A stretch of 7,349 bases of DNA from Candidatus Kuenenia stuttgartensis (GCA_945874095.1 CAMCFM010000207.1:1-7349); one strand, 5' to 3'; positions 1-6,196 are shown, numbered from the stretch's first letter. Notes: a model not told the origin generated them from the letters alone. A program made the numbers and translations.

Positions 1-87
1 AATGGCACGCACCAGTGGCAACATGCGATTGGCTTCATCGACCGTGAACCGCTTGGGAGAATCCGATTGGGGGTTGGTCAAATTCAT
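1..87 (-). CDS. DUF2203 family protein, N-terminal fragment
   Basis: Reading the minus strand from the ATG at 87 gives 29 codons that stay open to the window edge. The start is MNLTNPQSDSPKR, followed by FTVDEANRMLPLVRAI. That last segment matches the conserved opening of DUF2203 proteins as I recall it (FT-x-EEAN-x-LLP-x-V). The family is small, roughly 120-140 residues, and its function is unknown, so most of the protein lies outside the window. The start is supported by a GAGG about 10 bases upstream on the minus strand and by the family motif beginning at residue 14. The gene lies downstream of polX on the same strand but 347 bases away, so shared transcription is not obvious. The assignment rests on one short motif, and a longer read would settle it. 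Confidence 0.8.
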   Translation of the reverse strand, partial: MNLTNPQSDSPKRFTVDEANRMLPLVRAI

Positions 88-434
88 GGAGAAGCCTCGT
101 GGGACGCCTTTGGGCAGGATTCAAGCGTCTGCGTGGTCAAGAATCATTCTTCTGTGATTTCTACACTGCTCGCAACTCGTCAAGGAATTATAGAGGAGTT
201 GGAAAACAACTCACAAGAGCAGTCCACTATGCTGAGTACCACAACCATTGACTCAGTAGGCATTTCATGTCTGTCGGAAAGCAAATCATCGAGCCATGTC
301 AGCAAAATATGGCGATGCGATTCCGCCAAAACCAGCGTCTGAATCTAGCCCCCGGTTCGCGTTACCCACCCAACCGGGGCTATCTCCAAGACCGGCTAGA
401 CAACAACCGCGGTGTGCTTGGCCACGGTTCGCTC
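88..434. other. Intergenic gap without a supportable gene
   Basis: This 347-base stretch separates the stop of polX from the start of the DUF2203 gene, both on the minus strand. Short open frames exist on the plus strand, but they overlap one another, lack a good ribosome binding site and resemble no family I know. The only clear structure is the hairpin at 346-382. The stretch should also hold the promoter of the DUF2203 gene, but I could not pick convincing -35 and -10 boxes. Confidence 0.6.
346..382 (-). terminator. Bulged GC-rich hairpin downstream of polX, possible terminator
   Basis: TAGCCCCCGGTT (346-357) pairs with AACCGGGGCTA (372-382). This gives 11 base pairs with one bulged C and a 14-base loop. 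It lies 53 bases past the polX stop in the direction of polX transcription. No T-run follows it on the minus strand, so it is either a Rho-dependent or processing structure or merely a stable hairpin. The pairing is directly visible, but the terminator role is a guess. Confidence 0.35.
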
Positions 435-2165
435 TTAAGTCCGATCTCGCTTACTGTTCAGTAGTTCCGATACTTTCTGATCATCAAACGTGTTCAAAAC
501 CTGATCCGCTGAAAGGCCGGCCCGTCGCGCCAGCCCGACACCATATTCCACATCATCAAGACCATAAATGGCGTGAGCATCAGGGTTAATCGAAATCATT
601 ACGCCTCTCTGGGCCGCCAGTCGGCAGTGTGGGGTGTCCAAGTCCAGCCGATAGGGGCTGGCGTTGATTTCGATCATCGTACCGGTGCGGGCGCAGGCTG
701 AAATGACGGCATCAAGATCGACTGGATATCCAGCTCTGGCCAGCAGAAGACGGCCGGTCGGGTGGCCCAGCATGGTCACATACCGATTCTCAACGGCTTT
801 GATCAGACGGCTGGTTTGGGCATCGTGATCAAGCCCGAATCCGGAGTGGATGCTCGCCACCACAAAGTCAAACCCTGCAAGCACTTCATCAGGATAATCC
901 AACGAGCCATCGGTCAGGATATCGCACTCAATGCCCTTGTAGATTCGAAACTTACCACCATAACTTTCGTTCAATTTATCAATTTTCGCCCACTGCTCCT
1001 GCACCTTCTCAATCGAAAGTCCCCCGGCATAAGCCGCCGCCCTGCTATGGTCGGAAATCCCTAAATACTTCCAGCCCTTGGTCATAGCCGCTTCAGCCAT
1101 CTGCTCCAGAGTGTGGTCGCCGTCGCTCCAGTCGGTGTGGTTGTGGAAGCAGCCGGTCAGGTCTTGCGTTTCGATCAGTTTTGGAATGGCTCCCGCTTCT
1201 GAGAGGGCGAATTCGCCTGTATCCTCTCTCAGTTCAGGTGGGATATAATCGAGGCCAAGTGCTTTGTAAATATCGGCTTCATCACGACATACAGTCGCTG
1301 TTCCATCGTCGCTCTCAAGCCCGTATTCGCTCAGCTTCAAGCCCCGGGCGATGGCTCGCTTGCGCATCGCAATGTTGTGAAGTTTTGATCCGGTAAAATA
1401 ATTCAGGGCGAATGGGAATTGTGCGTCAGTAACGGCTCTAATGTCACACTGGGCGCCCTGGTTAAGTCTGACGCTGAGTTTCGTATCACCATGAGCGATG
1501 ATTTGAACCACTTCGGGGCGTGCGGCCATATCGGCGAGAAATTGTTGTGGGTGATTGGTAGAGACCAGAATGTCGAGATCGCCGATGGTTTCTGCACGCC
1601 GACGAAGGCTTCCGCAAAGGCTGCTGCGGATCACGTCAGGATGTTCGGAAACGGCCTTGAGAATCGGTGTAACAATCTTGCGGGCCGTATGTTGAAGCAT
1701 CCGGGTTCCGGCAGTATCGAGAAAATCGAGGCCTTCGAGAATCTTCGTCTGGGTCTTGGCTCCAAAGCCTTTGATATCGGCGATCAGGTTCTCCGTGGCG
1801 GCTTTACGCAAGTCGGCCACGCTGGTGATATTGAGAGTGTCGCGGAGAACTTTGATTTTTTTCGCACCCAGGCCCGGCACACGCATGAGGTCGAGCAAGC
1901 CGGTGGGTAATTCCACCTTAAGTGCTTCGTACTCAGTGCATTGGCCACTGGTCGCAAGTTGGGCGATTTTGGTCATCATCGAGGCCCCGATACCGGGGAT
2001 CTCTGTCAAAGTCCCATCGGCCACCATGGTCGCCAGGTTCCCGGTCACGCTTTTCAGAGACGAGGCCGCATTGTGATAAGCCCTGCACCGGAAGGGATTT
2101 TCGCCACGAATTTCGAGGAGGGTGCCCATGTCGTCCAGAATATCGGCGATCTGTTCAGCGTTCAT
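435..2165 (-). CDS. polX: DNA polymerase/3'-5' exonuclease PolX (family X polymerase with PHP domain)
   Basis: The 576-residue protein has the normal length for bacterial PolX (about 570). It is a cytosolic gap-filling DNA polymerase used in base-excision repair. Its N-terminal region (about 1-145) carries helix-hairpin-helix DNA-binding loops: EIPGIGASM near 55-63, RVPGLGAKK near 95-103 and IKGFGAKT near 131-138. The polymerase palm follows: GSLRRR at 185-190, the metal-binding pair D196 and D198 in GDLDILV, the third acidic residue D241, and YFTGS at 256-260. From about 338 comes a PHP domain with its metal ligands present: H341 and H343 in HNHTDWSDG, D372-H373 in SDHS, E413, H440 in SIHSGF, H468 in LGHPTGR, and D529 and H531 in NPDAH. 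In studied relatives this domain gives 3'-5' exonuclease and AP-endonuclease activity. The start ATG has AAAGG eight bases upstream. Both domains look catalytically intact, and the gene appears to stand alone. Confidence 0.97.
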   Translation of the reverse strand: MNAEQIADILDDMGTLLEIRGENPFRCRAYHNAASSLKSVTGNLATMVADGTLTEIPGIGASMMTKIAQLATSGQCTEYEALKVELPTGLLDLMRVPGLGAKKIKVLRDTLNITSVADLRKAATENLIADIKGFGAKTQTKILEGLDFLDTAGTRMLQHTARKIVTPILKAVSEHPDVIRSSLCGSLRRRAETIGDLDILVSTNHPQQFLADMAARPEVVQIIAHGDTKLSVRLNQGAQCDIRAVTDAQFPFALNYFTGSKLHNIAMRKRAIARGLKLSEYGLESDDGTATVCRDEADIYKALGLDYIPPELREDTGEFALSEAGAIPKLIETQDLTGCFHNHTDWSDGDHTLEQMAEAAMTKGWKYLGISDHSRAAAYAGGLSIEKVQEQWAKIDKLNESYGGKFRIYKGIECDILTDGSLDYPDEVLAGFDFVVASIHSGFGLDHDAQTSRLIKAVENRYVTMLGHPTGRLLLARAGYPVDLDAVISACARTGTMIEINASPYRLDLDTPHCRLAAQRGVMISINPDAHAIYGLDDVEYGVGLARRAGLSADQVLNTFDDQKVSELLNSKRDRT

Positions 2166-2173
2166 TTTGAGAA

Positions 2174-2178
2174 CCTTT
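2174..2178 (-). promoter_or_regulatory. Ribosome binding site of polX
   Basis: On the minus strand the sequence reads AAAGG, eight bases before the ATG at 2165. An ATG further upstream on the same strand lies 19 bases away and is out of frame, so this site supports the 2165 start. Confidence 0.55.
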
Positions 2179-2259
2179 GGGCATTTTTTTGGAATGAGGT
2201 CGAGGTCAGGTCAGTCTCGATAGAATTTTAATCAATCCATCCCGAGAAAGTGATCCTTT

Positions 2260-2272
2260 TTCGAATTTCGAA
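2260..2272. promoter_or_regulatory. Tandem TTCGAA palindromes upstream of polX
   Basis: Two copies of the palindrome TTCGAA (2260-2265 and 2267-2272) are separated by one base. They lie about 95-107 bases upstream of the polX start in the divergent intergenic region. Closely spaced palindromes can be operators, but the hexamer is AT-rich and common, so this could be chance. No promoter boxes could be tied to it. Confidence 0.2.
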
Positions 2273-2451
2273 GGCAAATGAGGTGGCACCAAACCTTGAA
2301 AACCGAGTTCCTTAGGGTTCCAGCGAAGACGGCTATGACCAGGCATGTCCGATGGACATCAACAGCCCAAATGAGCGAAACACTAGAACGACCGGTCCAA
2401 CCAGTCCAAATCTTGCGAACAGATTCTTCGGGTAATCCTGCAAAAAACTCT

Positions 2452-2580
2452 GAACTTGCAAAGTTCCTATAGACGATAGCTTCAGTGTACTCCCCGTGAG
2501 TACGGGTCGATCAGGATTTTCGACCCTAGCCGCAAGGATTAGTCGGCCATCTGAATCTGAATTCACTTTCAGTTCAGATT
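2452..2580 (+). promoter_or_regulatory. Run of stem-loops in the leader of the PEP-CTERM gene
   Basis: Five to six small hairpins follow one another and end two bases before the upstream ATG at 2582. They are GAACTT/AAGTTC (2452-2457 with 2461-2466), a weak CTAT/ATAG (2467-2470 with 2476-2479), GTACTC/GAGTAC (2487-2492 with 2498-2503), GGGTCGA/TCGACCC (2504-2510 with 2520-2526), GCCG/CGGC (2529-2532 with 2544-2547), and AATCTGAA/TTCAGATT (2554-2561 with 2573-2580). The third and fourth abut with no base between them and could stack coaxially. I do not recognise this as a known riboswitch class. It may be a structured 5' leader, a set of operators, or partly coincidence. The transcription start is unknown, so it is not certain that all of it is transcribed. 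Confidence 0.35.
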
Positions 2581-2584
2581 AATG

Positions 2585-2589
2585 AGAGG
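2585..2589 (+). promoter_or_regulatory. Ribosome binding site deciding the PEP-CTERM protein start
   Basis: AGAGG at 2585-2589 lies ten bases before the ATG at 2600. The alternative in-frame ATG at 2582 would place this motif inside the coding region and has no purine-rich site in front of it. The hairpin ending at 2580 sits immediately upstream and could affect access to the site. Confidence 0.5.
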
Positions 2590-2599
2590 TATCTTGGTC

Positions 2600-3208
2600 A
2601 TGAAATGGCGTACCAGTCAGATTCAGGCATTGGCACTGGCTTTTGCCCTTATCTCTGTTTTTGAGATACATACTGATGCGGCTGCGATTCGCCAAGCCAA
2701 TGTGATGCCAAGTGCTGGCCTTCGTGCAAGTTGGCTGGCCCAGCACTCGGCCCGGAACCAGCAACTTTGGGCTCAAAGGGCTGGCCGTCGAGGTGGTACA
2801 GGGATCAACGCAGCCAACTTTAATAACGGACCAGTCAATCTTAAGGAAGTCTGGGCGGCTTATAAAAATTCGATGCGGTATGCCAGTCAATTGAAGCCTG
2901 CCTCAACCACAGGTTTTTTGCCAAGCACTCCATTCGTGAACGGGTTATGGAATCGGCGAACCATCAATGCGGCTCGTTTTGATGCAAATCACAGCAGCAT
3001 TGCCCAGATGATGGATTGGGATACGTATTTCAAGAACACGCCCAGCCCTGCTGCAATCAATCCAGCCGTTGTTGGCCCACGAGTGCCCTCTTCTGTGAAC
3101 CCACAGGTCATTGTCCCAGAACCATCGAGCGTCGTGATCGGCCTCTCGATGATCGGAATGGCGTTCTGGGCTCGCCGCAAAACGACTCTTGGAAGTCGGA
3201 TCTCCTAA
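2600..3208 (+). CDS. Secreted PEP-CTERM sorting-domain protein of unknown function
   Basis: The 202-residue product begins MKWRTSQ, followed by a hydrophobic stretch (IQALALAFALISVF, 8-21) and HTDAAA, a plausible signal peptidase site after residue 29. The mature part (30-170) is rich in Ala, Asn, Arg and Ser and has no catalytic motif I recognise. It contains WAAYKNSMRYASQ (85-97) and ARFDANHSSIAQMMDWDTYF (125-144). The C-terminus is a PEP-CTERM tail: VPEPSS at 172-177, a hydrophobic helix VVIGLSMIGMAFW (178-190), then ARRK (191-194). Known PEP-CTERM proteins are exported and then processed by an exosortase at the membrane, and many belong to the outer surface or extracellular matrix. No exosortase gene is in the window, which is normal because substrates are usually scattered. 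An earlier in-frame ATG at 2582 would add six residues but lacks a ribosome site. The gene appears monocistronic, with a stem-loop-rich leader and its own terminator. Confidence 0.85.
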   Translation: MKWRTSQIQALALAFALISVFEIHTDAAAIRQANVMPSAGLRASWLAQHSARNQQLWAQRAGRRGGTGINAANFNNGPVNLKEVWAAYKNSMRYASQLKPASTTGFLPSTPFVNGLWNRRTINAARFDANHSSIAQMMDWDTYFKNTPSPAAINPAVVGPRVPSSVNPQVIVPEPSSVVIGLSMIGMAFWARRKTTLGSRIS

Positions 3209-3225
3209 TATTCCAAAGGAATCCT

Positions 3226-3281
3226 GATTCCGACCGGGTTTGGATTTCCAAGCCAATGCGGGATCGGTTAGAATCTTTTTT
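3226..3281 (+). terminator. Intrinsic terminator of the PEP-CTERM gene
   Basis: GATTC-cg-ACCG (3226-3236) pairs with CGGT-ta-GAATC (3265-3275), forming a nine-pair stem with a 2x2 internal loop. A small inner hairpin TTGG/CCAA lies near 3240-3251. The stem is followed directly by six Ts (3276-3281). It starts 17 bases after the stop codon. Stem plus T-run is the standard intrinsic terminator arrangement, although the internal loop weakens it somewhat. Confidence 0.65.
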
Positions 3282-3296
3282 ATAGTACGCAGACTT

Positions 3297-3322
3297 ACCG
3301 GAGTCCTGATGGCTCCGGTTTT
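3297..3322 (+). terminator. Second hairpin with short T-run between the PEP-CTERM gene and metG
   Basis: ACCGGAG (3297-3303) pairs with CTCCGGT (3313-3319). Inside it, CC (3305-3306) can pair with GG (3311-3312), leaving a TGAT tetraloop and one bulged T. TTTT (3319-3322) follows. It could be a backup terminator for the upstream gene. Since it ends 30 bases before the metG ATG, it could also be a leader hairpin or attenuator within the metG transcript. The sequence alone does not decide between these. Confidence 0.5.
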
Positions 3323-3336
3323 GTCGTTTCCCATAG

Positions 3337-3342
3337 TAAGGA
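3337..3342 (+). promoter_or_regulatory. Ribosome binding site of metG
   Basis: TAAGGA ends ten bases before the ATG at 3353. It is the only good purine-rich site near the beginning of the conserved MetRS sequence, and it fixes the start there. Confidence 0.6.
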
Positions 3343-3352
3343 CACCCGCGGC

Positions 3353-4936
3353 ATGGCCCCTGCCAACGAACCATTTTTCATCACCACTGCAATCGACTAC
3401 CCCAACAGTCGCCCTCATATCGGGACGGCCTTCGAAAAAATCGGAGCCGATGCCCAAGCCCGATTCCAGCGAATGAAGGGCCGTGAAGTCCACTTTTTGA
3501 TGGGCAACGATGAAAACACGATCAAGGTCAGCCAAAGAGCCGCTGAATTAGGGCTGGAGCCAAAGCCTTATGTGGATGATATGGCTCGCCAGTTCAAAGA
3601 GGTTTGGTCGGCCCTGAATGTCTCAAATACCGACTTTATCCAGACTAGCCAGTCTCGCCATCATATCGGCTGCCGCAAGTTCATTCAGGCTGTTTATGAC
3701 GCCGGCCACATCTTCAAAAAGAAGTACACCGGTCTTTATTGCAACGGTTGCGAAGCGTTCAAGACAGAAAAAGAGCTGGTGGAAGGTCGGTGCCCGAACC
3801 ACCAGTCGCAAGAGCTCAAGCAGGTTGAGGAGGAGAACTATTTCTTTCGCCTGTCAGCCTTTGAGGATCGTTTGCTGGACTATTACCGGACCCACCCGGA
3901 ATTCATTCAGCCAGAGAGTCGCCTTAACGAGATCATGAATCTTGTCGAATCCGGCCTTCAGGATGTTTCGATTTCCCGTAAAGGATTTGTCTGGGGCATT
4001 CCTGTCCCATTTGATGAAGACCAAACGATTTACGTTTGGTTCGACGCCCTTCTGAATTACATCACAGCCCTCGGATATGGCTCGGACGACGAGACGCTTT
4101 ACAAGAAGTTCTGGCCGGCCGATGTCCATGTGATTGGCAAGGATATCACCCGGTTCCACTGTGCCCTTTGGCCAGCCATGCTCATGGCAGCTGGCCTACC
4201 TTTGCCGAAAACGGTTTACGCACACGGGTTTGTGTATAATAAAGGGCTCAAGATATCGAAGTCGGCTGGTACGGCGATTGACCCTATGACTGTCTACGAG
4301 ACTTTTGGGACTGACCCATTCCGGTACTACTTTCTGAAAGAATGTGTGTTCGGGAGCGATGGGAACTTTAGTGAAGAAAGGTTTACAGAGCTTTACAACT
4401 CTGATCTGGCAAACAACCTGGGGAATCTCTACAGCCGAACCATTTCGATGTGTGTGAGGTATTTTGAGGGGAATCTCGAAGGTTCGTCCGCGATTGATCC
4501 AGTCGATTGGGCCGGCGATTTGAATCTGGGGGAACTGGCTGATGAGCTTGATGGGCTTGTCTCGCGATTCGAATACAGTCAGGCGCTTCAAACCATCTGG
4601 TCTCAAGTGCTTGATAGAGCCAATCGCTATATCCAGAACACAGAACCGTTTAAGCTGATCAAGACGGACCGTGAGGCATGCAAAGTGGTCCTGGCGAACC
4701 TGGCAGACGCCATTCGCGTGACAGGAATCCTGCTCAAGCCATTTTTGCCTGATACGGCGGAAATCTTTTACGGAGCGTTCAATTTTGAAGCGTCGGCACC
4801 TTGGACTTCACTGGATTTTACCCAGATTGCCAAGCCATCCACCGGCCGCGCCGATTATCAGGTGACTGCTGCTTTGACGGACGGGAAGCCCGTTCCGATG
4901 TTTCCAAAGATTCAGCCCCCACCGGAAAAACCATAA
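3353..4936 (+). CDS. metG: Methionyl-tRNA synthetase (methionine--tRNA ligase), short form
   Basis: The 527-residue cytosolic class I synthetase charges tRNA-Met with methionine using ATP. It opens with FFITTAIDYPNSRPHIGT. The HIGH-type motif is H22-I-G-T25, so the usual last His is replaced by Thr. The insert between the catalytic halves has one zinc site: C130 and C133 in CNGC, then C147 and H150 in CPNH, a known CxxC/CxxH variant. IYVWFDALLNYITALG (226-241) and KDITRFHCALWPAML (263-277) contribute the methionine pocket (W229, F268 and H269 by family alignment). The KMSKS loop is KISKS at 300-304. The alpha-helical anticodon-binding domain covers about 345-480. The protein ends at PPPEKP without the C-terminal EMAPII-like tRNA-binding domain found in longer versions. 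The segment usually written TGTDEHG reads MGNDENT (50-56), with the His replaced by Asn. The gene is convergent with the DUF1508 gene and stands alone on its strand. Confidence 0.97.
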   Translation: MAPANEPFFITTAIDYPNSRPHIGTAFEKIGADAQARFQRMKGREVHFLMGNDENTIKVSQRAAELGLEPKPYVDDMARQFKEVWSALNVSNTDFIQTSQSRHHIGCRKFIQAVYDAGHIFKKKYTGLYCNGCEAFKTEKELVEGRCPNHQSQELKQVEEENYFFRLSAFEDRLLDYYRTHPEFIQPESRLNEIMNLVESGLQDVSISRKGFVWGIPVPFDEDQTIYVWFDALLNYITALGYGSDDETLYKKFWPADVHVIGKDITRFHCALWPAMLMAAGLPLPKTVYAHGFVYNKGLKISKSAGTAIDPMTVYETFGTDPFRYYFLKECVFGSDGNFSEERFTELYNSDLANNLGNLYSRTISMCVRYFEGNLEGSSAIDPVDWAGDLNLGELADELDGLVSRFEYSQALQTIWSQVLDRANRYIQNTEPFKLIKTDREACKVVLANLADAIRVTGILLKPFLPDTAEIFYGAFNFEASAPWTSLDFTQIAKPSTGRADYQVTAALTDGKPVPMFPKIQPPPEKP

Positions 4937-4984
4937 CAGGTTTTAACAGAGGGATTTAGAGTCAGCTCAAAGAGGAATTGAAAG

Positions 4985-5033
4985 GCGCGGTCCCCACCCG
5001 GAGACCGCGCTATTACACCAGAGTTGATGGTGT
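4985..5033. terminator. Hairpin pair between convergent metG and DUF1508 genes
   Basis: GCGCGGTC (4985-4992) pairs perfectly with GACCGCGC (5003-5010) over a ten-base loop. A second hairpin ACACCA/TGGTGT (5015-5020 with 5028-5033) runs into the DUF1508 stop codon. The first lies 48 bases past the metG stop and 22 bases past the DUF1508 stop. T-runs are poor on both sides: TATTA on the plus strand and CTTTC on the minus strand. The convergent position suggests a shared bidirectional terminator, with moderate certainty. Confidence 0.5.
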
Positions 5034-5221
5034 TATCGGCTGTGATACGTTTGGTCGTCCACGCTGGCTTTATGAGCCAGTCGGCGTACCGATTCGATGC
5101 CATAGAGGCATGAATCCTTGGTTTTGTAGCCTTCACCGACGGCAAGTACGTCGCCGTTAAGGGCGAGCATGCGCCAGCAAAATCCGCCTGTTTTATCCAG
5201 ATAAATCTGAAAAACACCCAT
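5033..5221 (-). CDS. DUF1508 (YegP/UPF0339-like) small protein
   Basis: The 62-residue protein starts MGVFQIYLDKTGGFCWRMLA. It continues with NGDVLAVGEGYKTKDSC (22-38) and GIESVRRLAHKA (41-52). This is the typical single DUF1508 repeat: a short beta hairpin 'F-x-I-Y-x-D...WR', then 'NG-x-x-x-A-x-x-E-GY-x-x-K', then the 'GI-x-S-V' helix. E. coli YegP has two such repeats in tandem, and this protein has one, a common form. The biochemical role of the family is not established. I prefer the ATG at 5221 because the domain begins there and a GAGG lies 11 bases upstream. A GTG at 5239 would add six residues. It is downstream of the ribosome hibernation gene on the same strand, but a strong hairpin separates them. 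Confidence 0.85.
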   Translation of the reverse strand: MGVFQIYLDKTGGFCWRMLALNGDVLAVGEGYKTKDSCLYGIESVRRLAHKASVDDQTYHSR

Positions 5222-5294
5222 GGCTAATCTAGGCCTCACAAAAGGTTATGGAACTTAGGAGTCGTATTGAAGACAGGCGAAGCCAATTAAGCTA

Positions 5295-5324
5295 AAGCCT
5301 GACGTGTTAATTCACGTCAGGCTT
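5295..5324. terminator. Strong hairpin downstream of the hibernation factor gene
   Basis: AAGCCTGACGTG (5295-5306) pairs perfectly with CACGTCAGGCTT (5313-5324) around a six-base loop, giving a 12-pair stem. It lies about 100 bases past the stop of the hpf-like gene in its direction of transcription. On the minus strand it is followed by a moderately T-rich tail (TAGCTTAATT). It also lies upstream of the DUF1508 start, so it probably separates the two transcripts. The T-tail is imperfect, so it may instead be a processing or stability hairpin. Confidence 0.6.
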
Positions 5325-5427
5325 GATTGTCAGATTAATTATGGAAGATGTCAAACGAAATTGGAAAGAAAGGTCGCTTTTTCAACAACCAAACCCCTTT
5401 CGTGACTTCAAAAAACACCACAAACCA

Positions 5428-5784
5428 TCATAGTTCAGGGTTGTTATGGTGATGGTACTCGTGATCCGGATGATGATTCTGACGCTTCTCGATTCGTTTC
5501 GCCAGCAGGGCCCCATACTTGTGATTGGCTGAATTGAACGCAGCCATAGGGTCATGATCACGCCCCTCCACCACCAGCTCCGCCTGCGGCTTCGTCACAT
5601 GCGCCACAATCTTGCAGGTGATGTCCTTAGCTCCGCCTTTGGCCTTGTTTACGTCCACAAGATGGACCGTCATACGGCTGACCACGTGGTCGTGATGGTT
5701 CGACGCAAGCTCCAAGTGCTTCCGGATATAATCCTTATGCCCTTGGTCGATGATCACATGGTCGGCGTGGATTTCGAGATTCAT
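5428..5784 (-). CDS. hpf: Short ribosome hibernation promoting factor (HPF/RaiA, S30AE family)
   Basis: The 118-residue protein matches the short form of the ribosome-binding S30AE domain. It opens MNLEIHADHVIIDQGHKDYI, then an amphipathic helix (to about 30), a strand RMTVHLVDVNKAKGGAKDIT (37-56), KIVAHVTKPQAELVVEGRDHD (58-78) and a second long helix PMAAFNSANHKYGALLAKRIEKR (79-101). Family members bind the 30S subunit at the decoding region and hold ribosomes inactive in stationary phase or stress. The C-terminal dimerisation domain of long HPF is absent. After residue 101 there is a histidine-rich tail, with six His between 104 and 113 (HHPDHEYHHH). About 17 of the 118 residues are His. 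The ribosome site is weak, only GGGG near -8. Whether it acts like HPF, YfiA or a planctomycete-specific variant cannot be told from sequence alone. Confidence 0.92.
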   Translation of the reverse strand: MNLEIHADHVIIDQGHKDYIRKHLELASNHHDHVVSRMTVHLVDVNKAKGGAKDITCKIVAHVTKPQAELVVEGRDHDPMAAFNSANHKYGALLAKRIEKRQNHHPDHEYHHHNNPEL

Positions 5785-6196
5785 GGTTATGCCCCGGTTC
5801 TCAAATCATCATTTCAAGTGGAAGACGATGAACAGTCGTTTTTTTGATCGTTTCCGATCCGGTCTGACCAGTCATCGCCACCAACATACTTCTATACGAC
5901 TCTGATCCGGATTAAGTTCGAAGTTCTTTCTCTGAATTCTGAAGGGCTTTGATTCTTGCCGGAACCGCAGAGTCTCATGCGTTCCAAGGCGAAGACAACG
6001 CCCTTTCCGGTTCCTCAGACTTCGCTCCTAAACAGATTCATGGTCTTGGTTTAGCAGGGATCCGATATCCGAACAAACCCAAGGTCCGATTCGGAACACA
6101 AATCGCCACATTCATTTCTACGACTCCCCAGATCGAAAAGCAATGACAAATCGGTTTCGAATTTTGGGAATGATCCTCGAATCGTCCGGAATCGAA
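5785..6196. other. 412-base gap without a supportable gene, with clustered TCCGA and GATCCG motifs
   Basis: This lies between the start of the hibernation factor gene and the stop of the secreted protein gene, both on the minus strand. It should hold the hpf promoter near its left side. A plus-strand open frame from about 5949 starts at TTG without a ribosome site and has no recognisable sequence, so I do not call it. Visible patterns are GATCCGG twice (5856-5862 and 5904-5910) with GATCCG again at 6059-6064, TCCGA three times within 30 bases (6061, 6068 and 6085), the near-palindrome TCCGATTCGGA (6085-6095), and a small hairpin AAGGCG/CGCC near 5977-5994. None matches a known element. Confidence 0.5.

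Noticed and set aside
67..589. Overlapping plus-strand open frames at 67-342, 267-464 and 296-589
   Set aside because: They overlap each other in different frames, lack ribosome sites and recognisable motifs, and the last runs antisense into the certain polX gene.
1419..1910. Plus-strand frame of 163 codons inside polX
   Set aside because: It is antisense to the conserved PolX helix-hairpin-helix and palm motifs and is explained by the codon bias of that gene.
2945..3535. Minus-strand frame of 196 codons across the PEP-CTERM gene and the metG start
   Set aside because: It runs through an intrinsic terminator and is antisense to two well-supported genes. Its sequence shows no family features.
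5341..5433. Thirty-codon plus-strand frame (MEDVKRNWKERS...)
   Set aside because: No ribosome site precedes the ATG, it follows a hairpin, and it overlaps the end of the hpf-like gene. Length and composition are compatible with chance.
5816..5846. ACGA/TCGT stem followed by seven Ts on the plus strand, considered as a terminator
   Set aside because: The stem is only four to five pairs, and no plus-strand gene lies upstream to be terminated.
5949..6146. Plus-strand 65-codon frame in the long gap
   Set aside because: It uses a TTG start without a ribosome site, shows no recognisable domain, and its composition does not look coding.
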